In this document: one piece after another, positions 52,994 to 62,742 of the stretch
How positions within the stretch are numbered: the first letter of the stretch is position 1
Layout of the letters: every line of letters begins with the position of its first letter
Assembly (NCBI RefSeq): GCF_042849255.1
Contig: NZ_AP026866.1
Coordinates: 3,906,001 to 3,970,000 of the forward strand
From: Oceaniferula spumae
Lineage (GTDB): Bacteria > Verrucomicrobiota > Verrucomicrobiia > Verrucomicrobiales > Akkermansiaceae
Direction of reading: 5' to 3'
Length of the DNA: 64,000 nt
Notes under the pieces: model-generated
Told to the model about the DNA's origin: nothing
The model's database searches: none
What the model saw: only the letters and a program-made list of their open reading frames with translations
Made by a program: the position numbers and the translations under genes

Positions 52994-53488
52994 TTATCGA
53001 GGAGATCGGAAGGATCTGATGAATGACTTGATTGACATCCAGATGATGAAAGCAAGTCCAGCAGGAATCGCCAATGTAATGGCTAACAGGGCTGCTGGCA
53101 CTATCACCCATTTCCCCCAGGATTTGCTGCGGAGAAATAGAAACTTTTGCGTTATCCAGAGCGTGATCCGGGTTTTCCAGCCTAGGGATTTTTGAAAGCC
53201 GGCGAAGGGGTCATCTGGTGCTTCAGGTTCCCGCTGACCTGTGCGCACCTTGCTTCGAGCGGATTTAGGTGAGTCCGCTTTTTGAGATGATGGAGCGTCG
53301 GGGGTGACGATCTCATCAATTTCGATAGTTTTAGGATCTGGCAATGTTTGGCTGTGGGGTTGCAGGATGGGGGGATTTTCCGAGCTATGCTTGATGCAGG
53401 TTTTTGTCCGTGTCGGCTTCGATGATGGCGAAACGTTCGCGATGCAGTGTGGGGTCTGTGCGGAAGGTGAGTCGTCCGCTGTGAGCAC
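52994..53488 (-). CDS. Small membrane protein overlapping the RNase G 3' end
   Basis: Up to 164 residues. The N-terminal part is Ser/Pro-rich and hydrophilic and overlaps the end of the ribonuclease gene by about 100 bases, so the true start may lie further in. The C-terminal 80 residues look real: PFAGFQKSLGWKTRI, then a basic segment and one hydrophobic helix (WVIVPAALLAITLAIPAGLAFIIW), then a basic tail. Function unknown. A membrane tether near RNase E/G is an appealing guess, not a demonstrated one. Confidence 0.5.
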   Translation of the reverse strand: MLTADDSPSAQTPHCIANVSPSSKPTRTKTCIKHSSENPPILQPHSQTLPDPKTIEIDEIVTPDAPSSQKADSPKSARSKVRTGQREPEAPDDPFAGFQKSLGWKTRITLWITQKFLFLRSKSWGKWVIVPAALLAITLAIPAGLAFIIWMSIKSFIRSFRSPR

Positions 53489-54974
53489 GCTCGAGTTCTA
53501 CAAACAGGGTGGAGTCCTCGTTCTTGAAACGGTTCAAGACCTCGGTGTTCACCACGATGATCAGGTCGCCGAGTTGGCCTTCGCCGCGTTGGATGACGGT
53601 GTTCAGGGCGCGTTGCACTTCCACACTCATGGTCATTGGAGTTTTCACCCGGCCACGGCCTTGGCAGTATGGGCATGGCTCTAGCAGACTGTCGCGGAGT
53701 GATTCGTTGAGGCGCTGGCGAGTCATCTCCATCAGGCCGATGGATGAGATTTGTAGCACTTGAGTCTTTGCCTTGTCGCGCTTCAGACGCTCTTTCATGG
53801 CTCGGTAGACCGCTTGCTGGTCGCGACGATGACGCATGTCGATAAAGTCGACGACCACCAGACCTCCGATGTTGCGCAGTCGCAGTTGGCGGGCAACTTC
53901 TTCGGCAGCTTCGACGTTGGTTTCCAAGAGCATTTTATCGACGTCTTTGGAGCCTTTGTTTCTGCCGGTATTCACGTCGACTGTGATCATGGCTTCGGTT
54001 TCATCGATTACGAGATAGCCGCCGCACTTGAGCCAGACTTGGCGTGAAAACGCTTCGTCGATTTGTTTCTGAATGCCGATTTTAGCAAAGATAGACTGTC
54101 GGCTAGGGTAGTGATAGATACGACGCTTGGCACGGCGAGAAATTCTGCCAGCGAGCTCGCGCATTTGATTGGTGGTTTCCTCGTCATCACAGAGAACCTG
54201 TCCGAGGTTATCAGTGAGGAAGCTGCGTACGCTGCGTTCGATCAGATCAGGTTCACGGAAAACACAGAGCGGTGCAGGGTTGTTGTCGCGCTTGTCTTCC
54301 ACGGCATACCATTGTTCTAACAGCATGGCGAGGTCGCGAACGAAGTGACGGGCACGCTGGCCGGTGGCCACGGTGCGCATGATGATGCCCATGCCTTCTG
54401 GAACTTGGAGCTTCTGCATGATGCGACGAAGGCGTTGACGTTCCTTGGGGTCGTCCACCTTGCGGGAGATACCGAACTGGTCAGAGTAAGGCATCAGCAC
54501 CAAATATCGGCCGGCGAGAGAGATGTTTGTGGTGACACGAGGTCCTTTGTTTCCGATCGGTCCTTTGGAGACCTGGATCATGATTTCAGATCCTTGCGGG
54601 TAAATGCTGGGGATGTCCTTGGAGCTGATGCGCTTTGGTTTTTTCTTCTTCTGTTGGCCATCGCGCTGGATTTCCTCCAGGCCACTGTCGAGCGCAGCTG
54701 GAATGGCATCCCAGAAGTGTAGGAATGCGTTTTTATCCAAACCGATGTCGACAAACATCGCCTTTAGTCCGGGCTCGATGTTTTTCACCGTGCCCTTGAA
54801 AATACCACCGACGATGTTGAGGTCTCCCTCACGTTCGATGTTATATTCTTCGAGCGAGCCATCCTCAATGAGGGCGACGCGGCGTTCGAGTTTTTCGGAG
54901 TTGATGACGAGTGATGTTCCTTCAAGGGGGGTAGGGGTGCCGAGCCCGAGAGCTCGTCTGATACGTTTGATCAT
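53385..54974 (-). CDS. rng: RNase E/G family endoribonuclease
   Basis: Endoribonuclease that matures or decays RNA in the cytosol. 529 residues: an RNase G-like length without the long C-terminal scaffold of RNase E. An S1 domain with GNIVGGIFKGTVKNIEPG-like residues is near 40-130. Catalytic aspartates fit ITVDVNTGRN and DFIDM near residues 325-370. The zinc-link CPYCQGRG is near 450. It follows the PBP2 gene (gap 69 bases), extending the cell-shape operon. Confidence 0.92.
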   Translation of the reverse strand: MIKRIRRALGLGTPTPLEGTSLVINSEKLERRVALIEDGSLEEYNIEREGDLNIVGGIFKGTVKNIEPGLKAMFVDIGLDKNAFLHFWDAIPAALDSGLEEIQRDGQQKKKKPKRISSKDIPSIYPQGSEIMIQVSKGPIGNKGPRVTTNISLAGRYLVLMPYSDQFGISRKVDDPKERQRLRRIMQKLQVPEGMGIIMRTVATGQRARHFVRDLAMLLEQWYAVEDKRDNNPAPLCVFREPDLIERSVRSFLTDNLGQVLCDDEETTNQMRELAGRISRRAKRRIYHYPSRQSIFAKIGIQKQIDEAFSRQVWLKCGGYLVIDETEAMITVDVNTGRNKGSKDVDKMLLETNVEAAEEVARQLRLRNIGGLVVVDFIDMRHRRDQQAVYRAMKERLKRDKAKTQVLQISSIGLMEMTRQRLNESLRDSLLEPCPYCQGRGRVKTPMTMSVEVQRALNTVIQRGEGQLGDLIIVVNTEVLNRFKNEDSTLFVELERAHSGRLTFRTDPTLHRERFAIIEADTDKNLHQA

Positions 54975-55043
54975 AATTGTTTTTGAGTAAGTGTAAGTAA
55001 ATGTTGGGTGTGCCTGTCGGCACGAGTGATTGGTTGTGTGAAA

Positions 55044-57158
55044 TTATTCTTCGATGATGATCGCCTTGGGAGCTTGTGAGCCTTCGGCGTCAGCTTCGAC
55101 TTTGATGGTGGGTTTGGGGATGATTGGGGTTTGGGAATCGGCAACCGGAGGAGCCATGGGGATGTTAGGAACCTCATCGCCAGTTTCGCCGTCTTCGTAG
55201 GCGATATCGATGAGGCCGCCTTCGTCAGGTAATTCGACTTTTTCACGGACGACAAAGTCTCCGTGAAATTCCTTCATTTTGACCAAGGGAAGTTTAAGTC
55301 CTTCATCGCTGGCAAAGAGACCGCGCATGATCAGGTGCACCAATGGACCTGCGACGGCACCTCCACTGGTGCCGCGTTTCACGGCGACGACCACGACGTA
55401 TTTTGGCTGGTCATAAGGGGCGAATGCTACCGTCCAAGCATCGTTTGACTTGATGCCCATATCCACGGTCTGAGCGGTGCCAGTTTTGGCTGAGACGTCC
55501 TTGTCCTTGACGGCTGCGCGGCGCGCTGTGCCTCCGACTTCATTGGCTGCCATCCACATGCCTTTGCGGATGCGCTCCAAGTGTTCAGCTTTCAGACCTT
55601 CTTGGAGCAAGTTGACTTTGAGGTTAGGGCGGTTCTGAACCAAGACGCCGTTGTGAGGATGAATGACACGTTTGACGATCCGGGGCTTATAATAACGACC
55701 GCGATTGGCGATGGCTGATACGACTGCGGCCATTTGCAGAGGGCTTGAAGCACTGTCGCTCTGACCAATCGACATCATGCCGGTGATCGAGGGGGTGACA
55801 GCGGCTCCCGGACGAAGTTCAGTTCTCCAGAAACGGTTGCCAGGAATGAAGCCGGGGGATTCGGAGGGAAGTTCAATACCAGTCTTCATTCCAAGTCCTA
55901 ACAGCTGGAATGATGTCAGCATGTTTTTACTGCCGATCTCGTTGGCAATTCTCATGAAGTAGCAGTTACATGAGCGCTGGATGGACTCCTGCAAGCCGAG
56001 TGATCCATGACCAGTCCGCTTCCAACAGCGGATCTGAATGTTACCGTAGGCGACATATCCGGGGCAGCTTTCAACGTCATGCGCATGGCCATGCATGGCT
56101 GCAGCAATGGCGGTAGGAAGTTTGAAGGTAGAGCCGGGGGTGAAGTTGTTAATCGCCTTATTGACCAGAGGGCGGCCTTTGTTGGTGTTGTAATTTTTCC
56201 ATGCATCCGGATCGATGCTCGGCACGAAGTAACTTGGCGTGAAGTCAGGGATGGATGCCATGGCCAAGACTTCGCCGGTGTTAGGATCCATCACCACTGC
56301 TGCGGCACGGCCCACACGACGAAGGGTGTTTTCAACAAGGCATTGAACGCGGGCATCGATGGTGAGCTCTACGCGAGATCCGACATCGGGCTTGATGTAG
56401 TCGACCATCTGAAGCACCTCACCCTTCTCATTCTTAAGTAGGGTTTTGATGCCCTCAGCTCCAGTGAGGTAGCCGTTCATGGTGGCCTCGACGCCAGCGA
56501 TGCCTGTGCTATCGCCGGTGTAGTGCTTGAACTTGCGTTTTTCTTCAGGAGAGATGGCTCCTTTTTCCCACTGTTTGACGTAGCCCAGAACATGGGATGC
56601 GAGAGAGCCGTAGAGGTATTCACGGCGAGGGCGTACCCGGACATCGACGCCGGGTAGCTCCAGATTATGCTCCGCGAAATGGGCGAACTGATTGTAAGTG
56701 AGGTCGTTCCGAAACGTGAATGGAACAAGTCCACCGTGGGTGATGTAGTGGGTGTCGAGTGAGCGGGTGTTATAGCTTGTGTCGAGCTTGTGCAGCGCGA
56801 GCTTGGGCCTTACCCATTCGTTGACGATTTTCGATGTTTTGATCTGCCGGAAATCTTTGACCGCATCCTTACCCACGGTTTTGATCAGGTAGCGTTTGTA
56901 GTCGGCGCGTATTTCGTCGAGGTTGAAGACCACCTCGTAGTTGCGCTGGTTCTCAGCGAGGATGACGCCATTCCGATCGGTGATATCACCGCGGATGCCA
57001 GGCTCGCGAATGGTGACCGTGTAGTTCGATGGAACCTGCTTGAGGAAACGCGAGCGTTCCTCAATCTGATACGTGTAGAGCCTCGACAACAGTGCTCCGA
57101 ACCCAACAAGGATCAAAGCAGTGAGTAGATAGAGTCTGAGGCGGTAACGTGGTTCCAT
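55044..57158 (-). CDS. mrdA: Penicillin-binding protein 2 (class B transpeptidase)
   Basis: Elongation-specific peptidoglycan transpeptidase, 704 residues. A short cytosolic N-terminus and one membrane segment (about 8-27) lead to the pedestal domain (PGIRGDITDRNGVILAEN, about 52-68). The transpeptidase domain has SxxK (PGSTFK near 343), SxN (QRSCN near 397) and KTG (SAKTGTAQ near 558). The C-terminal 100 residues are acidic and Pro-rich and probably species-specific. It belongs in the mreB-C-D group. RodA, its usual glycosyltransferase partner, is not in the window. Confidence 0.93.
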   Translation of the reverse strand: MEPRYRLRLYLLTALILVGFGALLSRLYTYQIEERSRFLKQVPSNYTVTIREPGIRGDITDRNGVILAENQRNYEVVFNLDEIRADYKRYLIKTVGKDAVKDFRQIKTSKIVNEWVRPKLALHKLDTSYNTRSLDTHYITHGGLVPFTFRNDLTYNQFAHFAEHNLELPGVDVRVRPRREYLYGSLASHVLGYVKQWEKGAISPEEKRKFKHYTGDSTGIAGVEATMNGYLTGAEGIKTLLKNEKGEVLQMVDYIKPDVGSRVELTIDARVQCLVENTLRRVGRAAAVVMDPNTGEVLAMASIPDFTPSYFVPSIDPDAWKNYNTNKGRPLVNKAINNFTPGSTFKLPTAIAAAMHGHAHDVESCPGYVAYGNIQIRCWKRTGHGSLGLQESIQRSCNCYFMRIANEIGSKNMLTSFQLLGLGMKTGIELPSESPGFIPGNRFWRTELRPGAAVTPSITGMMSIGQSDSASSPLQMAAVVSAIANRGRYYKPRIVKRVIHPHNGVLVQNRPNLKVNLLQEGLKAEHLERIRKGMWMAANEVGGTARRAAVKDKDVSAKTGTAQTVDMGIKSNDAWTVAFAPYDQPKYVVVVAVKRGTSGGAVAGPLVHLIMRGLFASDEGLKLPLVKMKEFHGDFVVREKVELPDEGGLIDIAYEDGETGDEVPNIPMAPPVADSQTPIIPKPTIKVEADAEGSQAPKAIIIEE

Positions 57159-57202
57159 GAAGAAGAGTGGATATTGAAATTAAAACAGGGAGTTTTTTGG
57201 AG

Positions 57203-57790
57203 TCAGTCGATGTATCGAGTGGTTCGTTTCAGACCATCGTAGCGGATGGTGTGACGACTGAAAGCCGCCAGCTGAAAGATGAACCAGAAAACGAGGGGAG
57301 AGAAAAGCATGGTGAGTGCGCTGGTTAAGTAGATCCGGTAGAACGCAGTGGCAGGGAAGACAAAGTCACCACGAACGAAGTTAATCAGAAGATACTCCGA
57401 GAACAGATAAAGGAAAATGGCAATGCCGGAAAGTAGCGAGGAAAGGTGCCACTTGCCCTTGCGGAACAGAGGTTGAATCCCCTGCATCAGAAGTCCCATC
57501 ATCGCGTAGAGGATGATACTGTAGCCAAAGTGGAGTGATTCGATTTGCTCTTTGTAAACGGTGGGGTCTCCGCCTTGAGGTCCGAGCGTGTGCTGGGCAT
57601 CCCAGAGAAATCCGCACAGGTAGGCGAGCAGTAACATCGTGGCAAAATCCACCGTGACTGCGGCACAAAGAAAGACCAATGGCAGGATCAGCACACGGGC
57701 ACCATGCAGGCCACCGATCGCCGGCAGGAACTGCTGTAACATGCAGGCCGCAAGGGTCAGGAGGATAATACTGATGGTATACTTGATCAC
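57203..57790 (-). CDS. mreD: MreD-like membrane protein
   Basis: 195 residues with about five or six hydrophobic segments and few charged residues, consistent with MreD, which links MreC to the synthesis machinery. The primary sequence is weakly conserved in this family, so the call depends on its position between mreC and the PBP2 gene. Distances are 12 and 44 bases. Confidence 0.75.
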   Translation of the reverse strand: MIKYTISIILLTLAACMLQQFLPAIGGLHGARVLILPLVFLCAAVTVDFATMLLLAYLCGFLWDAQHTLGPQGGDPTVYKEQIESLHFGYSIILYAMMGLLMQGIQPLFRKGKWHLSSLLSGIAIFLYLFSEYLLINFVRGDFVFPATAFYRIYLTSALTMLFSPLVFWFIFQLAAFSRHTIRYDGLKRTTRYID

Positions 57791-57802
57791 GTGTCGTTCA
57801 GG

Positions 57803-58624
57803 CTAGCGGGCTGACTCCGCAGGGGAGTCCGGGATTTTTACAAACACTGTGTGTAGTGCTGCAAAGTCCACCGCTGGCTTGACAAGTGCTTCTCCATACA
57901 AAGGGCCGGATTCAAACGACTGGATTGTACCGAGAAGAATATCAGGCGGAAAGAGGCCGCCGCGGCCTGTGGTGAATACCAGCATACCGGCGGAGATTTT
58001 GGCGTCTTTCGACAAGAAGCTAAGCCGGAGGACGGGGTCCTGGCCGGTTTCGCCTCGTTGTCCGCTCAGGATGCCAAGTTCCGGTGTTCCGTCCACTTTG
58101 GCGGAAACCTTGCACTTTTCATCCGTGAGTAGAATAACGGTGGATGTATCTTCTGATGGGGCATCGACTTTGCCTACCAGTCCCTCTGGAGAGAGAACGG
58201 GCAGTTGCACGCCGACGCCTTGTTTTTCGCCACGATTGATCGTGACGGTGTGCCACCAGGTGGAGGGCTGGCGGCGAATGATTTTTGCGGCAAGCACATG
58301 GAAAGGGGCCTCTTGCTTGAACTTGAGAGCCTGACTGAGTCGGGCATTTTCTTCCTCAAGTTTACGCAGATGGGCGACCTCCATGCGCTTCTTGTCCAGC
58401 TCCTCCTTTGCCAGATGGTATCTGGCTTTCCATTCTTCTGAGTGCTCGGCTTCCTTGATGAACTCGGATGCCGTTGTCTCCAAACTGGAGCCACTCTTGA
58501 GGAATGGACTGATGGCGCTGTAGTAAGTTTTCTGAATGCTGCGGACAGACTGCTCGCTGCGCGTGAGTGCCCAGACGGCACCCGCGATAAACAACAGGAG
58601 AGCAATCAGATTCTGCGGCTTCAT
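57803..58624 (-). CDS. mreC: Rod shape-determining protein MreC
   Basis: 273 residues: one N-terminal membrane helix (about 5-20), a coiled coil (about 60-110, RYHLAKEELDKKR) and a periplasmic beta-barrel domain (about 115-270) with INRGEKQGV and SPEGLVGKV motifs of the family. It links the MreB filament to the periplasmic wall enzymes. It starts 18 bases after mreB. Confidence 0.9.
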   Translation of the reverse strand: MKPQNLIALLLFIAGAVWALTRSEQSVRSIQKTYYSAISPFLKSGSSLETTASEFIKEAEHSEEWKARYHLAKEELDKKRMEVAHLRKLEEENARLSQALKFKQEAPFHVLAAKIIRRQPSTWWHTVTINRGEKQGVGVQLPVLSPEGLVGKVDAPSEDTSTVILLTDEKCKVSAKVDGTPELGILSGQRGETGQDPVLRLSFLSKDAKISAGMLVFTTGRGGLFPPDILLGTIQSFESGPLYGEALVKPAVDFAALHTVFVKIPDSPAESAR

Positions 58625-58642
58625 ATCAGCACTCGGAAGTGA

Positions 58643-59677
58643 TTAGTGCTTTGCCTCGGTGTTCGTGACACGGCGCAGGAACGAGATCTCTTGGAGAACT
58701 TTGCCGGTTCCTTCTGCCACTGCGCTGAGAGGATCTTCAGCAACGTGAACAGGAAGGCCTGTCTCTTCTCGAAGGAGCTTGTCCAGTCCGCGGAGCAGGG
58801 CTCCACCGCCGGCGAGAACGATACCACGGTCGACTAGGTCGGCGGCAAGTTCGGGCGGGCAGCGTTCCAAAGTGGTGCGCACGGCGTCCACGATGGTGTT
58901 GAGCGGATCTGACATAGCGTCACGGATTTCCTGAGAAGTGATGGTGATGGTCTTGGGCAGACCGGCTACCAAGTCACGTCCTTTGACCTCCATGCTGGTT
59001 TCTTTGGGAAGGGGGGCTGCTGATCCGAGACGGATCTTGATGTCTTCAGCTGTGCGCTCACCGATCATGAGGTTGTATGCGCGCTTCATATACTGGGTGA
59101 TGGCTTCATCGAGTTCATCACCAGCGGTTCTGACACTACGGCTGTAAACGATGCCGGAGAGGGAAATGAGGGCGACCTCGGTGGTTCCACCTCCGATGTC
59201 GACGATCATGTTACCTGCGGCGTCTTGAACAGGCAGGCCAACTCCGATCGCGGCGGCCATGGGCTCCTCGATGAGGTAAACCTCGCGGGCACCCGCTTGC
59301 TCAGCTGACTCGCGGACGGCGCGGCGCTCCACTTCGGTGATGCCTGAAGGCACGGCGATAACCACTCGGGGGTTTGAGCGGCGGCGGCCATTGTTGACCT
59401 TGCGGATGAAGTGGCGAAGCATTGCCTCGGTGACTTCGAAGTCGGCGATGACTCCGTCGCGAAGCGGGCGGATGGCCACGATGTTACCAGGGGTACGGCC
59501 GAGCATGCGCTTGGCGTCGTCACCGACAGCCAGCACCTCGTTGGTTCCTGAGTTGATGGCGACCACGGATGGTTCGCGAAGGACGATGCCGTGGTCCTTG
59601 ACGTTGACCAGGGTGTTGGCGGTACCAAGGTCGATACCGATATCGTTGGATCTGATGGAGAAAAATTTACCGAACAT
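58643..59677 (-). CDS. mreB: Rod shape-determining actin homologue MreB
   Basis: 345 residues, standard. DIGIDLGTANTLV is the phosphate-1 loop; IVDIGGGTTEVA the phosphate-2 loop; GIVLAGGGALLRGLD the adenosine motif. MreB filaments guide lateral wall synthesis. The frame extends to 59800, but ATG 59677 gives the typical N-terminus with an amphipathic segment (FGKFFSIRS). Likely first gene of an operon reading mreB-mreC-mreD-PBP2-rng. Confidence 0.95.
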   Translation of the reverse strand: MFGKFFSIRSNDIGIDLGTANTLVNVKDHGIVLREPSVVAINSGTNEVLAVGDDAKRMLGRTPGNIVAIRPLRDGVIADFEVTEAMLRHFIRKVNNGRRRSNPRVVIAVPSGITEVERRAVRESAEQAGAREVYLIEEPMAAAIGVGLPVQDAAGNMIVDIGGGTTEVALISLSGIVYSRSVRTAGDELDEAITQYMKRAYNLMIGERTAEDIKIRLGSAAPLPKETSMEVKGRDLVAGLPKTITITSQEIRDAMSDPLNTIVDAVRTTLERCPPELAADLVDRGIVLAGGGALLRGLDKLLREETGLPVHVAEDPLSAVAEGTGKVLQEISFLRRVTNTEAKH

Positions 59678-59857
59678 GTTATATGTGATTGGGAATGAGT
59701 TAGTTGGGAAAGTGGGATAAAGAGATAAATTGAATAGGGTTAGGGTGTCGCGTAGTCCACGGCGGACCCAGAGCGGGGACCGGCAACGGATGGAAAACAT
59801 CGCGGAACCAGAGCGGGCAGGAGGTGCCGTTCTGAAGATCTCCCGAAAGGGTGCGTG

Positions 59858-59886
59858 ACTATTCAGCGTTAGCCCCTTGAGGTCAA
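59858..59886 (-). promoter_or_regulatory. Candidate sigma-70-type promoter of mreB
   Basis: On the minus strand, TTGACC (59886-59881) is 17 bases from AATAGT (59863-59858), five and four matches to consensus. It would start the transcript about 170 bases before the mreB start codon. No other clear promoter pair in the 268-bp gap was found by eye. Confidence 0.4.
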
Positions 59887-59945
59887 GCGGTAAGACACGG
59901 AATACCTTGATTAATAGGGCTTTTCACAGTGGCCCCGCAGATGGC

Positions 59946-60446
59946 TCAGGCGAGCTTCAGACGATCATCTGATTCAAGCGCGCTACTGAGTTCTCCCCAG
60001 CCTTCCGGAGTCTGGATATTGAAGGTGTGCAGATAGAGGGAAACCAAGGCGGGATCGAATTTCTCCAAGAGTGTATCGATGGAGGTCTTAAGTTTATCAG
60101 CATCAAGTGTTTCAGGGAGGTCGCCCTCGACCTGGCCGTTGCCGTCGTGGGGGATTCCGAGGCCGTCGCAGAAGGTGGCAAGCATTTCATTCTGGCCTTT
60201 CATGAAGTAAACTTGGAGCAGGTGCTCGCCAATCATGTCGCTGGTTTTCAGCTTCAGAGTTTTGTGCATCCATGCAATCTGCTCGACGGCTGGTTTTTTC
60301 TGCAGGAAAGCGAGGCGGAGCTTGCGATTGGTGGCGAGGCTGCCGAGGGCTGTTTTGTAGAGGTTGCGATCAGTTTCGCGCATCCACATGAACATGTCGG
60401 TGACGATGGATGGTTTGACGGCGGTGAAGAGTTCGTATGCGTGCAT
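59946..60446 (-). CDS. Conserved-looking small protein of unknown function
   Basis: 166 residues, mainly helical and soluble, no signal peptide. It begins with HAYELFTAVKPSIVTDMFMWMRETDRNLY and has a helical core with Met- and Leu-rich stretches. No motif that I know. It lies 38 bases downstream of tyrS, same strand, so is probably in its transcript; its stop is about 60 bases from the candidate mreB promoter. Confidence 0.6.
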   Translation of the reverse strand: MHAYELFTAVKPSIVTDMFMWMRETDRNLYKTALGSLATNRKLRLAFLQKKPAVEQIAWMHKTLKLKTSDMIGEHLLQVYFMKGQNEMLATFCDGLGIPHDGNGQVEGDLPETLDADKLKTSIDTLLEKFDPALVSLYLHTFNIQTPEGWGELSSALESDDRLKLA

Positions 60447-60484
60447 AGCGGTTGATAGGTAATTACGGGTGAGTGATTTGTGAA

Positions 60485-61669
60485 TCAGATAAATTTAACA
60501 GAGTGCTTTTTGCTGAGGCGGAGAATATCCCCTGCTTCGGGAGCGATGTCCGCCATCGGATCAGTGAGTTTTTCTCCGTTGAGTTGAACGGCGCCAGTGG
60601 TGATGAATTGCTTGCGCAGTTCTCCATTGGATTTTTTCAAATTGAAAGTAGTTTCGAAAATTTGAGAGGTAAGGGTGATGACGTTAAGATCACTGGAGAG
60701 GTCGGCTAAATTGACCTCCACGGCACCGGCAGCCGTGTCGCGCTGGGAAAACCGGGCTTCCCAGGTCGCGCGAGCTTCGGTGGCTTCGTCTTCGCTGTGG
60801 TAGCGCGCTGTGATCTTGGCTGCGAGCTGTTTTTTGCTCTCCATCGGGTGTTGGGTGCTATCGCGGTCGCAACCTAACAATAGAGTGTAGTAGCGATCCA
60901 TCAGTTCGTCAGAAATGCTCATCAGCTTACCGAACATTTCGTTAGGTTCTTCGCTGACACCCACATAGTTGTGTGCGGATTTGGACATTTTCTTGATGCC
61001 GTCGAGGCCTTCTAACAGCGGCATCAGCATGACCACTTGCTGCGGCATGCCTTCTTCCTTTTGCAGGTCCCGACCAACGAGGATATTAAACAGCTGGTCA
61101 GTCCCTCCGATTTCGACATCGGATTTAATCTCAACGGAGTCCCAGCCCTGCATGATAGGGTATTGGACTTCGTGGAGGCGAACTTCTTGGCCTTTTTCAA
61201 TACGAGATTTGAAGTCCTCGCGCTGCAGCATCTGTTGCATGGTGACCCGTGCATTGAGCTTGAGAACTTGCTCGTAGGTCATGGTTCTGAACCAATCTCC
61301 GTTATAGACAACCTCGGTTTTTGAATGATCGAGGATTTTAAAGGCTTGGGTCGTGTAGGTCTCGGCGTTGGCCAATACTTCTTCCCGAGTGAGTGGAGGA
61401 CGGGCGGCCGAGCGTCCTGTGGGATCTCCTACCGTGGCGGTGAAATCACCAATGATGAGCACGGCTTGATGGCCCAGTTCCTGAAATTGACGCAGTTTTT
61501 CGATAGCTACGGTGTGTCCCAGGTGGATATCAGGGGCAGTGGGATCGACTCCGAGTTTGATCCGGAGTGGTCGACCGAGTTCGAGCTTCTCCTTTAGCTC
61601 TTTCGGGCTGAGGACTTTGGCTGTTCCGGCGGTCAGGATGTTCAGGGCATCATCGACAGTATGGCTCAT
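60485..61669 (-). CDS. tyrS: Tyrosyl-tRNA synthetase
   Basis: Charges tRNA-Tyr with tyrosine. 394 residues from ATG 61669. Class I signature HLGHT near residue 47 and KMSKS near 235 are intact. The C-terminus has an S4-type RNA-binding segment (VQLNGEKLTDP). The pattern fits the TyrZ-like bacterial subgroup. An upstream in-frame GTG at 61699 would add ten residues without family support. First gene of the tyrS/small-protein pair. Confidence 0.95.
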   Translation of the reverse strand: MSHTVDDALNILTAGTAKVLSPKELKEKLELGRPLRIKLGVDPTAPDIHLGHTVAIEKLRQFQELGHQAVLIIGDFTATVGDPTGRSAARPPLTREEVLANAETYTTQAFKILDHSKTEVVYNGDWFRTMTYEQVLKLNARVTMQQMLQREDFKSRIEKGQEVRLHEVQYPIMQGWDSVEIKSDVEIGGTDQLFNILVGRDLQKEEGMPQQVVMLMPLLEGLDGIKKMSKSAHNYVGVSEEPNEMFGKLMSISDELMDRYYTLLLGCDRDSTQHPMESKKQLAAKITARYHSEDEATEARATWEARFSQRDTAAGAVEVNLADLSSDLNVITLTSQIFETTFNLKKSNGELRKQFITTGAVQLNGEKLTDPMADIAPEAGDILRLSKKHSVKFI

Positions 61670-61760
61670 GGCGCGCGGAGGTTGTATGGAAGCGGCCACT
61701 GTGTCGAGCCGGAAGATTCAGGCTTTACGAGAACTGATGTGAGAGCATAGTCTGGGGCTA

Positions 61761-62369
61761 ATGACTGAAGAGCACTCACCCTATCATGTATCCGATTCTG
61801 GGATGTCACCGCCACCGGCTCCTGACGCTCTGGTGGCAAATTCTTCCCCCATACCGAAAGTCTTCGGAATTATCCACATCGTCTATGCGGGGCTGGGAGC
61901 CGTAGGTGCCCTGTTCGCCATAGGCAGTGTATTCCTGATGAGAGCGGTGATGTCTAAGGCTGGTAGCGGAACGGAGGAGGTGAATACTTTTCTGGAGGCC
62001 TACAACGATATGGCCATCTACTCCTACATCGACGCTGCCTTGAAGATCGTGCTGGCGGTGATGTTACTCACTGCAGGCATCGGTCTACTGAAGAAAAAAT
62101 TGTGGGGTCAGAAATTGTCTGTCTTTTGGGCAGTCACACGAATCATCTCGGCGATCGTGATGGTGGTCTTGACCATGGGGCCTGCCAGAGAGTTTCAAGA
62201 GAAGATGGGTGAAGTGACTCAGAGCCAAGCTGGCGGGGTTGATCAAAGTCAGCTGCAAGGCACTCTGCAGAGTGTCAGTGGAGTGATGAGTATTATCATG
62301 CTTTGCATCTACCCAGTGGTGAGCCTGATTTTCCTCAGTCGCAAGTCGGTGAAAGATGTATTGAAATAG
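61761..62369 (+). CDS. Four-helix membrane protein of unknown function
   Basis: 202 residues. After a Pro-rich N-terminus (SPPPAPDALVANSSP) there are about four hydrophobic segments: near 35-60, 90-110, 120-142 and 170-190. Charged loops are short. No motif recognised. It is divergent from tyrS with a 91-base gap. Confidence 0.65.
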   Translation: MTEEHSPYHVSDSGMSPPPAPDALVANSSPIPKVFGIIHIVYAGLGAVGALFAIGSVFLMRAVMSKAGSGTEEVNTFLEAYNDMAIYSYIDAALKIVLAVMLLTAGIGLLKKKLWGQKLSVFWAVTRIISAIVMVVLTMGPAREFQEKMGEVTQSQAGGVDQSQLQGTLQSVSGVMSIIMLCIYPVVSLIFLSRKSVKDVLK

Positions 62370-62529
62370 GCGGTTGCGCCGATGCTTCACATGCCATTTT
62401 GCGTCTGTGACGTGTCCTTTAGTTGAATAATTTGCCCCGAGGTTAATTTTTGGCTTTGCAAGGTGCGGGGAATGGCTTATTTCGCTGCCGCGCCTTTGCA
62501 GCCGGATTTCCGCTGATCGGCAAAATAAT

Positions 62530-62605
62530 GGTGACTGTAGCTCAGTGGTAGAGCCCCGGATTGTGATTCCGGTTGTCGCGGGTTCGATCCCCGTCAGTCA
62601 CCCCA
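62530..62605 (+). tRNA. tRNA-His (anticodon GTG)
   Basis: Acceptor GTGACTG/CAGTCAC with discriminator C and an encoded CCA. The base before the acceptor is G (62530), giving the G-1:C73 pair that defines tRNA-His. The anticodon loop reads TTGTGAT, anticodon GTG. The T-loop TTCGATC is present. Confidence 0.97.
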
Positions 62606-62742
62606 TTCTTTTCCCTGTGCTGTTCGCAGGTAAGCTTCTTCATTTTTCTGGATCTTCGTCCATATACTCCTTTGCCTGATCGGCTTTGTTTGCTAGCGTC
62701 AAGCGTTGCGGGCTATTTGCCTGTATCTGAATCAGAAATACT

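Noticed and set aside
52989..53195. Plus-strand frame of 68 codons after the PH-like membrane protein
   Set aside because: Overlaps a more convincing minus-strand membrane protein and has no recognisable feature.
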